Under the pieces are notes generated by a model. It saw only the letters and a list, made by a program, of their open reading frames with translations. It did not search any database and was not told where the DNA came from. A stretch of DNA of 64,000 nucleotides from Pseudomonas anuradhapurensis (GTDB taxonomy: Bacteria > Pseudomonadota > Gammaproteobacteria > Pseudomonadales > Pseudomonadaceae): contig NZ_CP077097.1 in assembly GCF_014269225.2 (NCBI RefSeq), positions 254,001 through 318,000 of the forward strand, in the 5' to 3' direction. How positions within the stretch are numbered: position 1 is the first letter of the stretch; every line of letters starts with the position of its first letter. Made by a program: the position numbers and the translations under genes. Shown one piece after another: positions 56,356-64,000 of the stretch.

Positions 56356-57240
56356 TCAGCGGCGTTTGAGGTTCATCTTTTCCCGGCCTTCGGCCGGGGT
56401 AAGCACACGGGCACCAAGGCGCGAAATGATTTCCACCGCGCGCTCGACCAGCTGGCCGTTGCTGGCCAGCACGCCACGGTCCAGGTACAGGTTGTCTTCC
56501 AGGCCCACCCGCACATTGCCACCCAGCAGCACCGCCTGGGCGGCCATCGGCATCTGCATGCGGCCGATGCCGAAGCCGGCCCAGGTGACATTGGCCGGCA
56601 GGTTGTCGACCATCGCCTTCATGGTGGTGGTATCGGCCGGCGCACCCCAAGGAATGCCCAGGCACAACTGGAACAGCGGGTCGTCGAGCAGGCCTTCCTT
56701 GATCATCTGCTTGGCGAACCACAGGTGGCCGGTGTCGAAGATTTCCAGCTCGGCCTTGACCCCCAGTTCGGTGATGCGCCGGGCGCCGGCCCGCAGTTGC
56801 GCCGGGGTGGAAACGTAGATCGAATTGCCGTCGCCAAAGTTGAGGGTGCCGCAATCCAGCGTGCAGATCTCCGGCAGCAGCGCTTCGACGTGCGCCAGGC
56901 GTTCGAGCGGGCCGATCAGGTCGGTACCCGGGCCGAATTCCAGCGGCGTTTCGCCTGGGCCGATTTCCAGGTCGCCGCCCATGCCGGCGGTGAGGTTGAC
57001 GATGATGTCCACGTCAGCTTCGCGGATGCGTTCCATGACTTCGCGGTACAGCGCCACGTCGCGGCTGAAGCGGCCGGTTTGCGGGTCGCGAACGTGGCAA
57101 TGGACCACGGTGGCGCCGGCTTTGGCGGCTTCCACGGCGGCTTCGGCGATCTGCTTGGGGGTGACCGGGACCAGGTGGCTTTTCGAGGCGGTGTCGCCGG
57201 CGCCGGTGAGGGCGCAGGTGATGATGACGTCGTGGTTCAT
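56356..57240 (-). CDS. cdhC: 3-dehydrocarnitine cleavage enzyme (BKACE)
   Basis: 294-residue beta-keto acid cleavage enzyme (DUF849). It transfers the trimethylglycyl part of 3-dehydrocarnitine to CoA, using acetyl-CoA and giving acetoacetate and betainyl-CoA. Zinc ligands H47 and H49 lie in [27 protein letters not shown] and [12 protein letters not shown] are family blocks. 18 nt before cdhA. Confidence 0.93.
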   Translation of the reverse strand: MNHDVIITCALTGAGDTASKSHLVPVTPKQIAEAAVEAAKAGATVVHCHVRDPQTGRFSRDVALYREVMERIREADVDIIVNLTAGMGGDLEIGPGETPLEFGPGTDLIGPLERLAHVEALLPEICTLDCGTLNFGDGNSIYVSTPAQLRAGARRITELGVKAELEIFDTGHLWFAKQMIKEGLLDDPLFQLCLGIPWGAPADTTTMKAMVDNLPANVTWAGFGIGRMQMPMAAQAVLLGGNVRVGLEDNLYLDRGVLASNGQLVERAVEIISRLGARVLTPAEGREKMNLKRR

Positions 57241-57270
57241 GGTGGGTTCCTTGTGATAGCTGTGTTGGGC

Positions 57271-57360
57271 TTTTCGCGGGCGCGCCCGCTCCCACAGGAT
57301 CTACGTGACCCTGAGTGTGTCGCTGTACCTGTGGGAGCGGGCATGCCCGCGAAGAGGCCG
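57271..57360. repeat. Inverted REP pair, second family, between caiX and cdhC
   Basis: Copies near 57272-57298 and 57328-57360 (CTGTGGGAGCGGGCATGCCC). Lies inside the expected caiX-cdhCAB operon, 2 nt after the caiX stop. Confidence 0.83.
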
Positions 57361-57362
57361 GA

Positions 57363-58307
57363 TCAGTTGGCGGTGAGCTTGAGGTTGTCCGCCGCCGGCT
57401 GGCCGTCGAAGGTGGTCACCCCCTCAAGCCAGCGGGCCTTGTCCTGTGGGTGATCCTTGAGCCATTGGCGAGCCGATTCCAACGGGTCCTTGTGGTCGAG
57501 CAGCGGCTGCATCATGCGGCTCTCGTCTTCGGCGCTGAAGTTCAGGTTGGCCAGCAGGCGGTGGGCGTTGGGGCAGCGTTCGGCGTAGTCCGGCGCGGTC
57601 ACGGTCCAGACCGTCGCGCGGCCTTCGTCAGGGCCCAGGGCGTCCTGGCTGTCGCCCAGGTAGACCATGTCGATATTCACGTTCATCGGGTGCGGCGCCC
57701 AGCCGAAGAACACCACGGCCTCCTTGCGCCGTACCGCGCGGTCGACGGCGGCGAGCATGCCGGCCTCGCTGGACTCGACCAGCTGGAACTTGCCCAGGCC
57801 GAACTGGTTCTTGGCGATCATCGCCTTGATCTGGGTGTTGGCGCCGGAGCCTGGCTCGATGCCGTAGATTTTCCCGCCCAGCTCCTTTTCGAACTTGTGG
57901 ATATCGGCGAAAGTCTTCAGGCCCTTGTCGGCCAGGTACTTCGGCACCGCCAGGGTGGCGCGGGCATCTTCCAGGCTGGGCTTGTCGAGCACCTTGACCT
58001 GCTTGGCGTCGACGAACGGGGTGATGGTTTGGGTCATGATCGGGTTCCAGTACCCGAGGAACATGTCCAGGCGTTTGTCGCGGATGCCGGCGAAGATGAT
58101 CTGCTGCGACGCACTGGTCTGCTTGGTCTGGTAGCCCAGGCCGTCGAGCAGCACCTGGGCCATGGCACTGGTGGCGATGACGTCGGTCCAGTTGACCACG
58201 CCCAGGCGGACGTTCTTGCAGGCCGCGGGTTCGGCGGCATAAAGCGGGGAAGCGACGATAGTGCTCAGGGCTACGGACAACAGGCTGCGGCGGATCAAGC
58301 GTTGCAT
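57363..58307 (-). CDS. caiX: Carnitine periplasmic binding protein
   Basis: 314 residues with a signal peptide (MQRLIRRSLLSVALSTIVAS, cleaved near LYA-AEP). OpuAC fold, parallel to CbcX (VRLGVVNWTDVIATSAMAQV, MFLGYWNPIMTQTITPFVD, FFGWAPHPMNVNIDMVYLG). It has no permease of its own and in P. aeruginosa works with CbcWV, which is encoded 8 kb away here. Divergent from cdhR. Confidence 0.92.
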   Translation of the reverse strand: MQRLIRRSLLSVALSTIVASPLYAAEPAACKNVRLGVVNWTDVIATSAMAQVLLDGLGYQTKQTSASQQIIFAGIRDKRLDMFLGYWNPIMTQTITPFVDAKQVKVLDKPSLEDARATLAVPKYLADKGLKTFADIHKFEKELGGKIYGIEPGSGANTQIKAMIAKNQFGLGKFQLVESSEAGMLAAVDRAVRRKEAVVFFGWAPHPMNVNIDMVYLGDSQDALGPDEGRATVWTVTAPDYAERCPNAHRLLANLNFSAEDESRMMQPLLDHKDPLESARQWLKDHPQDKARWLEGVTTFDGQPAADNLKLTAN

Positions 58308-58380
58308 GGTGGCTCTCCATCGGCAGGGCGTTTTTTATGGGGGCCGGCCTCTCTGGGCCGTGTGAACACGCTACGCTGCT

Positions 58381-58406
58381 GCCAGGGTGGAAAATCGCAC
58401 CCTGGC
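58381..58406. promoter_or_regulatory. Perfect 9-bp inverted repeat between caiX and cdhR
   Basis: GCCAGGGTG-8 bp-CACCCTGGC, 46 bp before the cdhR ATG and 73 bp before caiX. Operator candidate for the carnitine genes or a hairpin in the cdhR leader. Confidence 0.55.
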
Positions 58407-58452
58407 GACCAACAATTGCACGGAGGCGACCACCTTTGCCGTGGAGCATGCA

Positions 58453-59397
58453 ATGCCGCAAATCATCCATTTCCTGCTGTTGCCCGGTTTCTCGGCGATG
58501 GGCTTCATCAGTGCCTTGGAGCCACTGCGGGTGGCAAACCGTTTCCAAGGCCCGTCGTACAGCTGGCAGGTGCTGAGCCTGGATGGCGGCGCGGTGCAGG
58601 CCAGCAATGGCATGTCGGTGAATGCCGATGCGGCGCTGACGGCGGCCGGGCCTGGCGGCGTCCTGTTGATCGTGGCCGGTTTCGACCCCCTGGCCTGCTA
58701 CGGGCCGGCCTTGCAACACGCGCTGCGCCGCCTCGACCGCGACGGGGTGATACTGGGCGGCATCGACACCGGTGCGGTGGTGCTGGCCGAGGCCGGCCTG
58801 CTGGATGGCCACCGCGCCACCGTGCATTGGGAGGCGCTCGAAGCGTTCAAGGAGAACTACCCGAACCTGCAGGCGACCCAGGAACTGTTCGAGATCGACC
58901 GGCGGCGTATCACTTGCGCCGGCGGTACCGCGTCGATCGACCTGATGCTCGACCTGATTGCGCAAGCGCACGGCAGTGAACTGGCGGTGCAGGTCTCGGA
59001 GCAGTTCGTGCTGGGGCGTATCCGCCAGCGCCAGGACCACCAGCGTATGCAGATCGCCAGCCGCTACGGCATCAGCAACAAGAAGCTGGTAAAGGTGATT
59101 GGCGAAATGGAGCGCAACACCGAGCAGCCGCTGAACACCCAGGTGCTGGCCGATGCGGTGCAGGTGACCCGGCGGCAACTGGAGCGGCTGTTTCGCCTGC
59201 ATCTGGGCGACACGCCCAGCGGTTTCTATTTGCGACTGCGGCTGGACAAGGCCCGCCAGCTGTTGCGCCAGACCGACATGAGCGTCCTGGAGGTAGGGGT
59301 GGCGTGCGGGTTCGAATCGGCTTCGTACTTTACCCGCTGCTATCGGGCGCGGTACCAGCGCTGCCCGCGGGAGGACCGTCTGGCCCGGGCGGTTTGA
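58453..59397 (+). CDS. cdhR: CdhR, carnitine-responsive regulator
   Basis: 314-residue AraC-type activator of the same two-domain design as GbdR: PfpI-like domain (IIHFLLLPGFSAMGFISALE; ILGGIDTGAVVLAEAGLLDG) and C-terminal AraC domain (VQVTRRQLERLFRLHLGDTP; EVGVACGFESASYFTRCYRA). I start at the ATG at 58453, 7 nt after GGAG; an in-frame GTG at 58387 would add 22 residues. In P. aeruginosa CdhR induces caiX-cdhCAB with carnitine. Confidence 0.92.
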   Translation: MPQIIHFLLLPGFSAMGFISALEPLRVANRFQGPSYSWQVLSLDGGAVQASNGMSVNADAALTAAGPGGVLLIVAGFDPLACYGPALQHALRRLDRDGVILGGIDTGAVVLAEAGLLDGHRATVHWEALEAFKENYPNLQATQELFEIDRRRITCAGGTASIDLMLDLIAQAHGSELAVQVSEQFVLGRIRQRQDHQRMQIASRYGISNKKLVKVIGEMERNTEQPLNTQVLADAVQVTRRQLERLFRLHLGDTPSGFYLRLRLDKARQLLRQTDMSVLEVGVACGFESASYFTRCYRARYQRCPREDRLARAV

Positions 59398-59400
59398 TTT

Positions 59401-59513
59401 GCGCCTGTACCTGCCTCTTCGCGGGCACGCCCGCTCCCACAGGAACCCCGCCGCCCGTGAGCGTTGCGCAGTACCTGTGGGAGCGGGCGTGCCCGCGAAG
59501 AGGCCGGTACAGG
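59401..59513. repeat. Inverted REP pair, second family, after cdhR
   Basis: GCCTGTACCTGCCTCTTCGC ... GCGAAGAGGCCGGTACAGGC; convergent junction with the LprI-like gene. Confidence 0.85.
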
Positions 59514-59514
59514 C

Positions 59515-59916
59515 TTACTGCTGGCCGATGGACTGCAGGTACTCCGAGCGGTCATCGCTGCGCTGCGCCACACAGGTATCCCAGGCCGCCTGGAATGCCT
59601 TGCTGCCAGGCTTCTCGGCAAAGGTCTCGACCTTGCAGTCGGCGTCACGCAACTGCGTCCACAGCTTTTCGGCAGCGTCCATGCGGGTGACCAGTGCGTT
59701 CGCCTGGTCGCCTTCGTCGGCATATTGGTCATGGATGCGTTGGATCAGGTCGTCGTACGCCGCTTTCAGCTCGCGCTCGGCAGTCTGCTTGTTGAATGCA
59801 GCGCAGGCGTAGGTCTGCTGGTCGGTCTCGACGTTGTCGCAGGGGGTAGTTTCTTCCTCGCCGGCCTGGGCGCCCGACACGACAGCCAGCAATACCAGCC
59901 ATGCCATTGATTTCAT
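59515..59916 (-). CDS. LprI-family (DUF1311) secreted protein
   Basis: 133 residues with a signal peptide (MKSMAWLVLLAVVSGAQAGE). The mature protein has four cysteines and the DUF1311 core CAAFNKQTAERELKAAYDDL and AEKLWTQLRDADCKVE. LprI of Mycobacterium inhibits lysozyme; the role of Pseudomonas members is not known. The ATG at 59916 follows GAGGAGAATACGG. Confidence 0.87.
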   Translation of the reverse strand: MKSMAWLVLLAVVSGAQAGEEETTPCDNVETDQQTYACAAFNKQTAERELKAAYDDLIQRIHDQYADEGDQANALVTRMDAAEKLWTQLRDADCKVETFAEKPGSKAFQAAWDTCVAQRSDDRSEYLQSIGQQ

Positions 59917-60212
59917 CCGTATTCTCCTCAACAGGCTGACGAATCGCTGGGATTCTCGCTCAGACGACGGCGCTGCGGTAGCTGCCTGAACAAATGTTCA
60001 TAAAGCGCAGGAAAACGTCGTTATCGAGACTGTCTCTCATCCCCAAACGGCGTAGCCAAGGCGCTGGAACTGGCGCGTTGTCGCGCATTGACGCTTTCGG
60101 CAAACCCCCTGTCGTTTTTGCATCGGGGCGCCGTTGGGCACAGGCATATGCTGGCCCCAAAGCGCCGGCACAAGGTTTGGCGCCAACCTATTCAATAAAA
60201 GGGGACAGCCTG
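59917..60212. other. Divergent region upstream of the dipeptidase-like gene
   Basis: Control region for the dipeptidase-DUF5943-dgcA unit. GGCGCGTTGTCGCGC-type half-dyads occur near 60075-60092, but I could not match the tandem sites seen at 50844-50880. Confidence 0.4.
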
Positions 60213-61190
60213 ATGAGCCCAGCCGAACTTCACGCCGACAGCATCGTCATCGACGGCCTGATCATTGCCAAATGGAACCGCGAGCTGTTCGAAGACATGC
60301 GCAAAGGCGGGCTGACTGCGGCCAACTGCACGGTTTCGGTCTGGGAAGGCTTCAAGGCAACCGTCGACAACATCGCTGCCAGCCAGAAGCTGATTCGCGA
60401 CAACAGCGACCTGGTCATGCCGGTGCGCACCACCGCCGACATCCGCAAGGCCAAGGAGCTGGGCAAGACCGGCATCCTCTTCGGCTTCCAGAACGCCCAC
60501 GCGTTCGAAGACCAGATCGCCTACGTCGACGTGTTCAAGCAGCTGGGCGTGGGCATCGTGCAGATGTGCTACAACACCCAGAACCTGGTGGGCACCGGTT
60601 GCTACGAGCGCGACGGTGGCCTGTCGGGCTTCGGCCGCGAGATCGTCGCCGAAATGAACCGCGTCGGCATCATGTGCGACCTGTCCCACGTTGGCTCCAA
60701 GACTTCCGAAGAAGTCATCCTCGAATCGAAAAAGCCGGTGTGCTACTCGCACTGCCTGCCGTCGGGTCTGAAAGAACACCCGCGCAACAAATCCGATGCA
60801 GAGCTGAAGTTCATCGCCGACCACGGTGGTTTCGTTGGCGTGACCATGTTCGCGCCGTTCCTGGCCAAGGGCATCGACTCGACCATCGACGACTACGCCG
60901 AAGCCATCGAGTACACCATGAACATCGTCGGTGAAGACGCTATCGGTATCGGTACCGACTTCACCCAGGGCCACGGCCAGGACTTCTTCGAGTACCTGAC
61001 CCACGACAAGGGTTATGCCCGTCGCCTGACCAACTTCGGCAAGATCATCAACCCGCTGGGTATCCGTACCGTGGGCGAATTCCCCAACCTCACCGAAACC
61101 CTGCTCAAGCGCGGCCACTCCGAGCGCGTGGTGCGCAAGATCATGGGCGAGAACTGGGTCAACGTCCTCAAGGACGTGTGGGGCGAATAA
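60213..61190 (+). CDS. Renal dipeptidase (M19)-family protein with degenerate metal site
   Basis: 325 residues of the peptidase M19 fold. Conserved parts remain: DLSHVGSKTSEEVI (H159), SHCLPSGLKEHPRNKSDAEL and GIGTDFTQG. The N-terminal zinc motif DGHxD is DGLII (residues 14-18) and the bridging glutamate is Q93 (FGFQNAHAFED). So it is probably not an ordinary dipeptidase. The homologue in P. aeruginosa lies in the same place beside dgcA and is GbdR-controlled. ATG at 60213 after AAAAGGGGACAGCCTG. Confidence 0.87.
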   Translation: MSPAELHADSIVIDGLIIAKWNRELFEDMRKGGLTAANCTVSVWEGFKATVDNIAASQKLIRDNSDLVMPVRTTADIRKAKELGKTGILFGFQNAHAFEDQIAYVDVFKQLGVGIVQMCYNTQNLVGTGCYERDGGLSGFGREIVAEMNRVGIMCDLSHVGSKTSEEVILESKKPVCYSHCLPSGLKEHPRNKSDAELKFIADHGGFVGVTMFAPFLAKGIDSTIDDYAEAIEYTMNIVGEDAIGIGTDFTQGHGQDFFEYLTHDKGYARRLTNFGKIINPLGIRTVGEFPNLTETLLKRGHSERVVRKIMGENWVNVLKDVWGE

Positions 61191-61267
61191 GCCGCTCTCC
61201 AAGCCTGTAAGCCCTTGCCAGCAACGCCGGGGCATCCCAAACAAAATTTTTATGGAGTTGAGTTTCC

Positions 61268-61798
61268 ATGGCCAAGATCGCCCCGCAATTGCCAATCGAA
61301 GTCGACAGCGAGACCGGTGTCTGGACCAGCGACGCCTTGCCGATGCTGTATGTGCCGCGCCATTTCTTCGTCAACAACCACATGGGTATCGAAGAAGTCC
61401 TCGGTGCCGACAAGTACGCCGAGATCCTCTACAAGGCCGGCTACAAGTCCGCCTGGCACTGGTGTGAAAAAGAAGCCGAATGCCATGGCCTGGAAGGCGT
61501 GGCGGTGTTCGAGCACTACATGAAGCGCCTGAGCCAGCGCGGCTGGGGCCTGTTCGAGATCCAGGACATCGACCTGGACAAGGGTACCTGCAGCGTCAAG
61601 CTCAAGCACTCGGCGTTCGTGTACGTCTATGGCAAGTGTGGCCGCAAGGTCGACTACATGTTCACCGGCTGGTTCGCCGGCGCCATGGACCAGATTCTCG
61701 CTGCCCGCGGCAGCTCGATCCGCACCGTGGCCGAACAGGTCTACGGCGGTTCGGAAGAAGGCCACGAAGATGGCCTGTTCGTCGTCAAGCCGTTGTAA
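61268..61798 (+). CDS. DUF5943 protein of the dgc cluster
   Basis: 176 residues starting MAKIAPQLPIEVDSETGVWT. It resembles the 4-vinyl-reductase/ligand-binding fold (RHFFVNNHMGIEEVLGADKY; WGLFEIQDIDLDKGTCSVKL; FTGWFAGAMDQIL). No catalytic motif is evident. It always sits between the dipeptidase-like gene and dgcA, so a role in dimethylglycine demethylation is likely but unproven. Confidence 0.85.
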   Translation: MAKIAPQLPIEVDSETGVWTSDALPMLYVPRHFFVNNHMGIEEVLGADKYAEILYKAGYKSAWHWCEKEAECHGLEGVAVFEHYMKRLSQRGWGLFEIQDIDLDKGTCSVKLKHSAFVYVYGKCGRKVDYMFTGWFAGAMDQILAARGSSIRTVAEQVYGGSEEGHEDGLFVVKPL

Positions 61799-61813
61799 GC
61801 CGGAGATAGCGTC

Positions 61814-63874
61814 ATGGCATTCGAAGCAATGTTCCAGCCGATTCAGATCGGCAAACTGACCATCCGTAACCGCGTGCTCAGCACTGCGCACGCCGAGGTC
61901 TACGCCACTGACGGCGGCATGACGACCGACCGCTACGTGAAGTACTACGAAGAAAAGGCCAAGGGCGGTATCGGCCTGGCGATCTGCGGCGGCTCGTCCG
62001 TCGTCGCCATCGACAGCCCGCAGGAATGGTGGTCGTCGGTCAACCTGTCGACCGACCGCATCATCCCGCACTTCCAGAACCTGGCCGACGCCATGCACAA
62101 GCATGGCGCCAAGATCATGATCCAGATTACCCACATGGGCCGTCGCTCGCGCTGGGACGGCTTCAACTGGCCGACCCTGATGTCGCCGTCGGGTATCCGT
62201 GAACCCGTGCACCGTGCCACCTGCAAGACCATCGAGGTGGAAGAGATCTGGCGCGTGATCGGCAACTATGCGCAAGCGGCACGCCGCGCCAAAGAGGGCG
62301 GCCTGGACGGCGTCGAGCTGTCGGCCGTACACCAGCACATGATCGACCAGTTCTGGAGCCCACGGGTCAACAAGCGTACCGACGAATGGGGCGGCACTTT
62401 CGAAGGCCGCATGAAGTTCGGCCTGGAAGTGCTCAAGGCCGTACGCGCCGAGGTCGGTGACGACTTCTGCGTGGGCATGCGCATTTGCGGTGACGAGTTC
62501 CATCCGGACGGCCTCAGCCATGAGGACATGAAGCAGATCGCCGCGTACTACGACGCCACTGGCATGATCGACTTCATTGGCGTGGTCGGCTCGGGTTGCG
62601 ACACCCACAACACCCTGGCCAACGTCATCCCCAACATGAGCTACCCGCCGGAGCCGTTCCTGCACCTGGCGGCCGGCATCAAGGAAGTGGTCAAGGTCCC
62701 GGTACTGCACGCGCAGAACATCAAGGACCCGAACCAGGCCACGCGTATCCTCGAAGGCGGCTACGTGGACATGGTCGGCATGACCCGTGCGCACATCGCC
62801 GACCCGCACCTGATCGCCAAGATCAAGATGGGCCAGATCGACCAGATCAAGCAGTGCGTTGGTGCCAACTACTGCATCGACCGCCAGTACCAGGGCCTGG
62901 ACGTGCTGTGCATCCAGAACGCCGCGACCTCCCGTGAATACATGGGCGTGCCACACATCATCGAGAAGACCACCGGCGCCAAGCGCAAGGTGGTGGTAGT
63001 GGGCGCCGGCCCTGCCGGCATGGAAGCGGCCCGCGTGGCTGCCGAGCGTGGCCACGATGTGACCCTGTTCGAGAAGAAGGACCAGATCGGCGGGCAGATC
63101 ACCATCGCCGCCAAGGCGCCGCAACGCGACCAGATTGCCGGTATCACCCGCTGGTACCAGCTGGAGCTGGCGCGCCTGAAGGTCGACCTGCGCCTGGGCA
63201 CCGCTGCCGACGTGGCGACCATCCAGGACCTGCGCCCGGACATCATCGTGCTGGCGGTGGGTGGGCATTCGTTCCTTGAGCAGAACGAGCACTGGGGCGC
63301 CGCCGAAGGGTTGGTGGTCAGCAGCTGGGACGTGCTCGATGGCAAGGTGGCACCGGGCAAGAACGTGCTGGTGTACGACACCATCTGTGAATTCACCGGT
63401 ATGTCGGTGGCGGACTTCATCGCCGACAAGGGCAGCCAGGTGGAAATCGTCACCGACGACATCAAGCCGGGCGTGGCCATGGGCGGTACCAGCTTCCCGA
63501 CCTACTACCGCAGCATCTACCCGAAAGAAGTGATCATGACCGGCGACATGATGCTGGAAAAGGTCTACCGCGAGGGTGACAAGCTGGTGGCGGTGCTGGA
63601 GAACGAATACACCGGCGCCAAGGAAGAGCGCGTGGTCGACCAGGTAGTGGTGGAGAACGGCGTGCGTCCTGACGAGCAGCTGTACTACGCGCTGAAGGAA
63701 GGTTCGCGCAACAAGGGCCAGATCGACGTGGAGGCGCTGTTCGCCATCAAGCCACAGCCGATCCTCAGCCAGCCGGGCGAAGGCTACCTGCTGTACCGCA
63801 TCGGCGACTGCGTGGCCCAGCGCAACGTGCATGCGGCGATCTACGACGCCTTGCGCCTGTGCAAGGACTTCTGA
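61814..63874 (+). CDS. dgcA: Dimethylglycine demethylase subunit DgcA
   Basis: 686 residues of the trimethylamine-dehydrogenase/2,4-dienoyl-CoA reductase type: FMN TIM barrel (MFQPIQIGKLTIRNRVLSTA; AVHQHMIDQFWSPRVNKRTD) followed by an FAD/NAD-binding half (VVVVGAGPAGMEAARVAAER). The Fe-S segment has C348, C354 and C366 but A351 in the second cysteine position. With dgcB (outside the window) it converts dimethylglycine to sarcosine. It starts 15 nt after the DUF5943 gene. Confidence 0.92.
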   Translation: MAFEAMFQPIQIGKLTIRNRVLSTAHAEVYATDGGMTTDRYVKYYEEKAKGGIGLAICGGSSVVAIDSPQEWWSSVNLSTDRIIPHFQNLADAMHKHGAKIMIQITHMGRRSRWDGFNWPTLMSPSGIREPVHRATCKTIEVEEIWRVIGNYAQAARRAKEGGLDGVELSAVHQHMIDQFWSPRVNKRTDEWGGTFEGRMKFGLEVLKAVRAEVGDDFCVGMRICGDEFHPDGLSHEDMKQIAAYYDATGMIDFIGVVGSGCDTHNTLANVIPNMSYPPEPFLHLAAGIKEVVKVPVLHAQNIKDPNQATRILEGGYVDMVGMTRAHIADPHLIAKIKMGQIDQIKQCVGANYCIDRQYQGLDVLCIQNAATSREYMGVPHIIEKTTGAKRKVVVVGAGPAGMEAARVAAERGHDVTLFEKKDQIGGQITIAAKAPQRDQIAGITRWYQLELARLKVDLRLGTAADVATIQDLRPDIIVLAVGGHSFLEQNEHWGAAEGLVVSSWDVLDGKVAPGKNVLVYDTICEFTGMSVADFIADKGSQVEIVTDDIKPGVAMGGTSFPTYYRSIYPKEVIMTGDMMLEKVYREGDKLVAVLENEYTGAKEERVVDQVVVENGVRPDEQLYYALKEGSRNKGQIDVEALFAIKPQPILSQPGEGYLLYRIGDCVAQRNVHAAIYDALRLCKDF

Positions 63875-63911
63875 TCGCTCCGGCATGAACACCGCCCCCG
63901 AGGGCGGGATT

Positions 63912-64000
63912 GGCCCCCTGTGGGAGCGGGTTTACCCGCGAATGCGTCAGCACTGACAACCTCGTTGCCTGATCGGACGCATTCGCGGGTGAACCCGCTC
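63912..64000. repeat. Inverted REP pair after dgcA, cut by the window end
   Basis: CTGTGGGAGCGGGTTTACCC-GCGAATGCGT ... ACGCATTCGCGGGTGAACCC-GCTC; the second arm runs out of the window. A short CCGCCC/GGGCGG stem lies before it at 63892-63907. Confidence 0.8.

Noticed and set aside
61250..63892. An 880-codon minus-strand frame opposite the DUF5943 gene and dgcA
   Set aside because: Same shadow effect; it crosses a real gene boundary without any change in character.

Overview
The window looks like the chromosome of a Pseudomonas putida-group bacterium. It is GC-rich, it carries many copies of a REP sequence of the P. putida type (GTAGGAGCGGCCTTGTGTCGCG), and its gene order is characteristic of fluorescent pseudomonads: ompR-envZ, hslO-pckA, fdhD, nudE-cysQ, aguA, hisBHAF, cbcXWV-sdaA-gbdR, caiX-cdhCAB and dgcA. 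Almost everything is core chromosome. I see no insertion sequence, prophage, integron or CRISPR array.

Layout. 0-17 kb is housekeeping and stress: tex (cut by the window edge), ompR-envZ, the ribosome-modification pair rimB-rimK, hslR, an LpxT-like PAP2 phosphatase, hslO, pckA, a thioesterase, a glycine-zipper protein, an FdhF/YdeP-type molybdoenzyme with fdhD, a BON-LysM protein, and yrfG/nudE/cysQ. Many of these are also clustered in Escherichia coli (nudE ... yrfG-hslR-hslO ... pckA-envZ-ompR ... tex), so this is an old gammaproteobacterial neighbourhood, here rearranged. 17-27 kb holds an operon of orphan rfbC, a DctB/DctD-like two-component system and a thioesterase, then agmatine deiminase, an OprD-family porin and an FMN-dependent glutamate-synthase-like protein. 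27-39 kb holds tRNA-Thr, small proteins, a DUF3077 gene behind an elaborate structured leader, a basic amino-acid ABC transporter, gabP, a small gene broken by an in-frame TAG, ppk2, a RelE/HigB-type toxin-antitoxin pair, and tRNA-Phe. 38-48 kb holds yggX-mutY-asmA, an OFA-family transporter and the hisBH-DUF2164-hisAF operon.

47.6-64 kb is a quaternary-amine catabolic region. The choline-type ABC transporter cbcXWV faces sdaA (serine deaminase) and the regulator gbdR. Then come carnitine uptake and degradation (caiX, cdhC, cdhA, cdhB) with regulator cdhR. Last come a dipeptidase-like gene, a DUF5943 gene and dgcA (dimethylglycine demethylation). Together they take up choline, betaine or carnitine, convert carnitine to glycine betaine, and run betaine through dimethylglycine and sarcosine towards glycine, serine and pyruvate.

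The most interesting unexplained signals are: (1) the DUF3077 leader at 28.2-28.4 kb, with a possible 40-codon upstream ORF and a perfect 10-bp sequestration of the ribosome-binding site; (2) a nested dyad ahead of a 65-residue ORF at 23.06 kb; (3) a structured gabP leader; (4) twin or tandem operator-like repeats upstream of aguA and between cbcX and sdaA; (5) a clean sigma-54 promoter for gbdR; (6) a renal-dipeptidase homologue lacking three of five metal ligands and a DgcA lacking one of four cluster cysteines; (7) a stable stem-loop directly 3' of each of three transporter binding-protein genes. REP pairs sit in most convergent gene junctions and almost never in divergent promoter regions.
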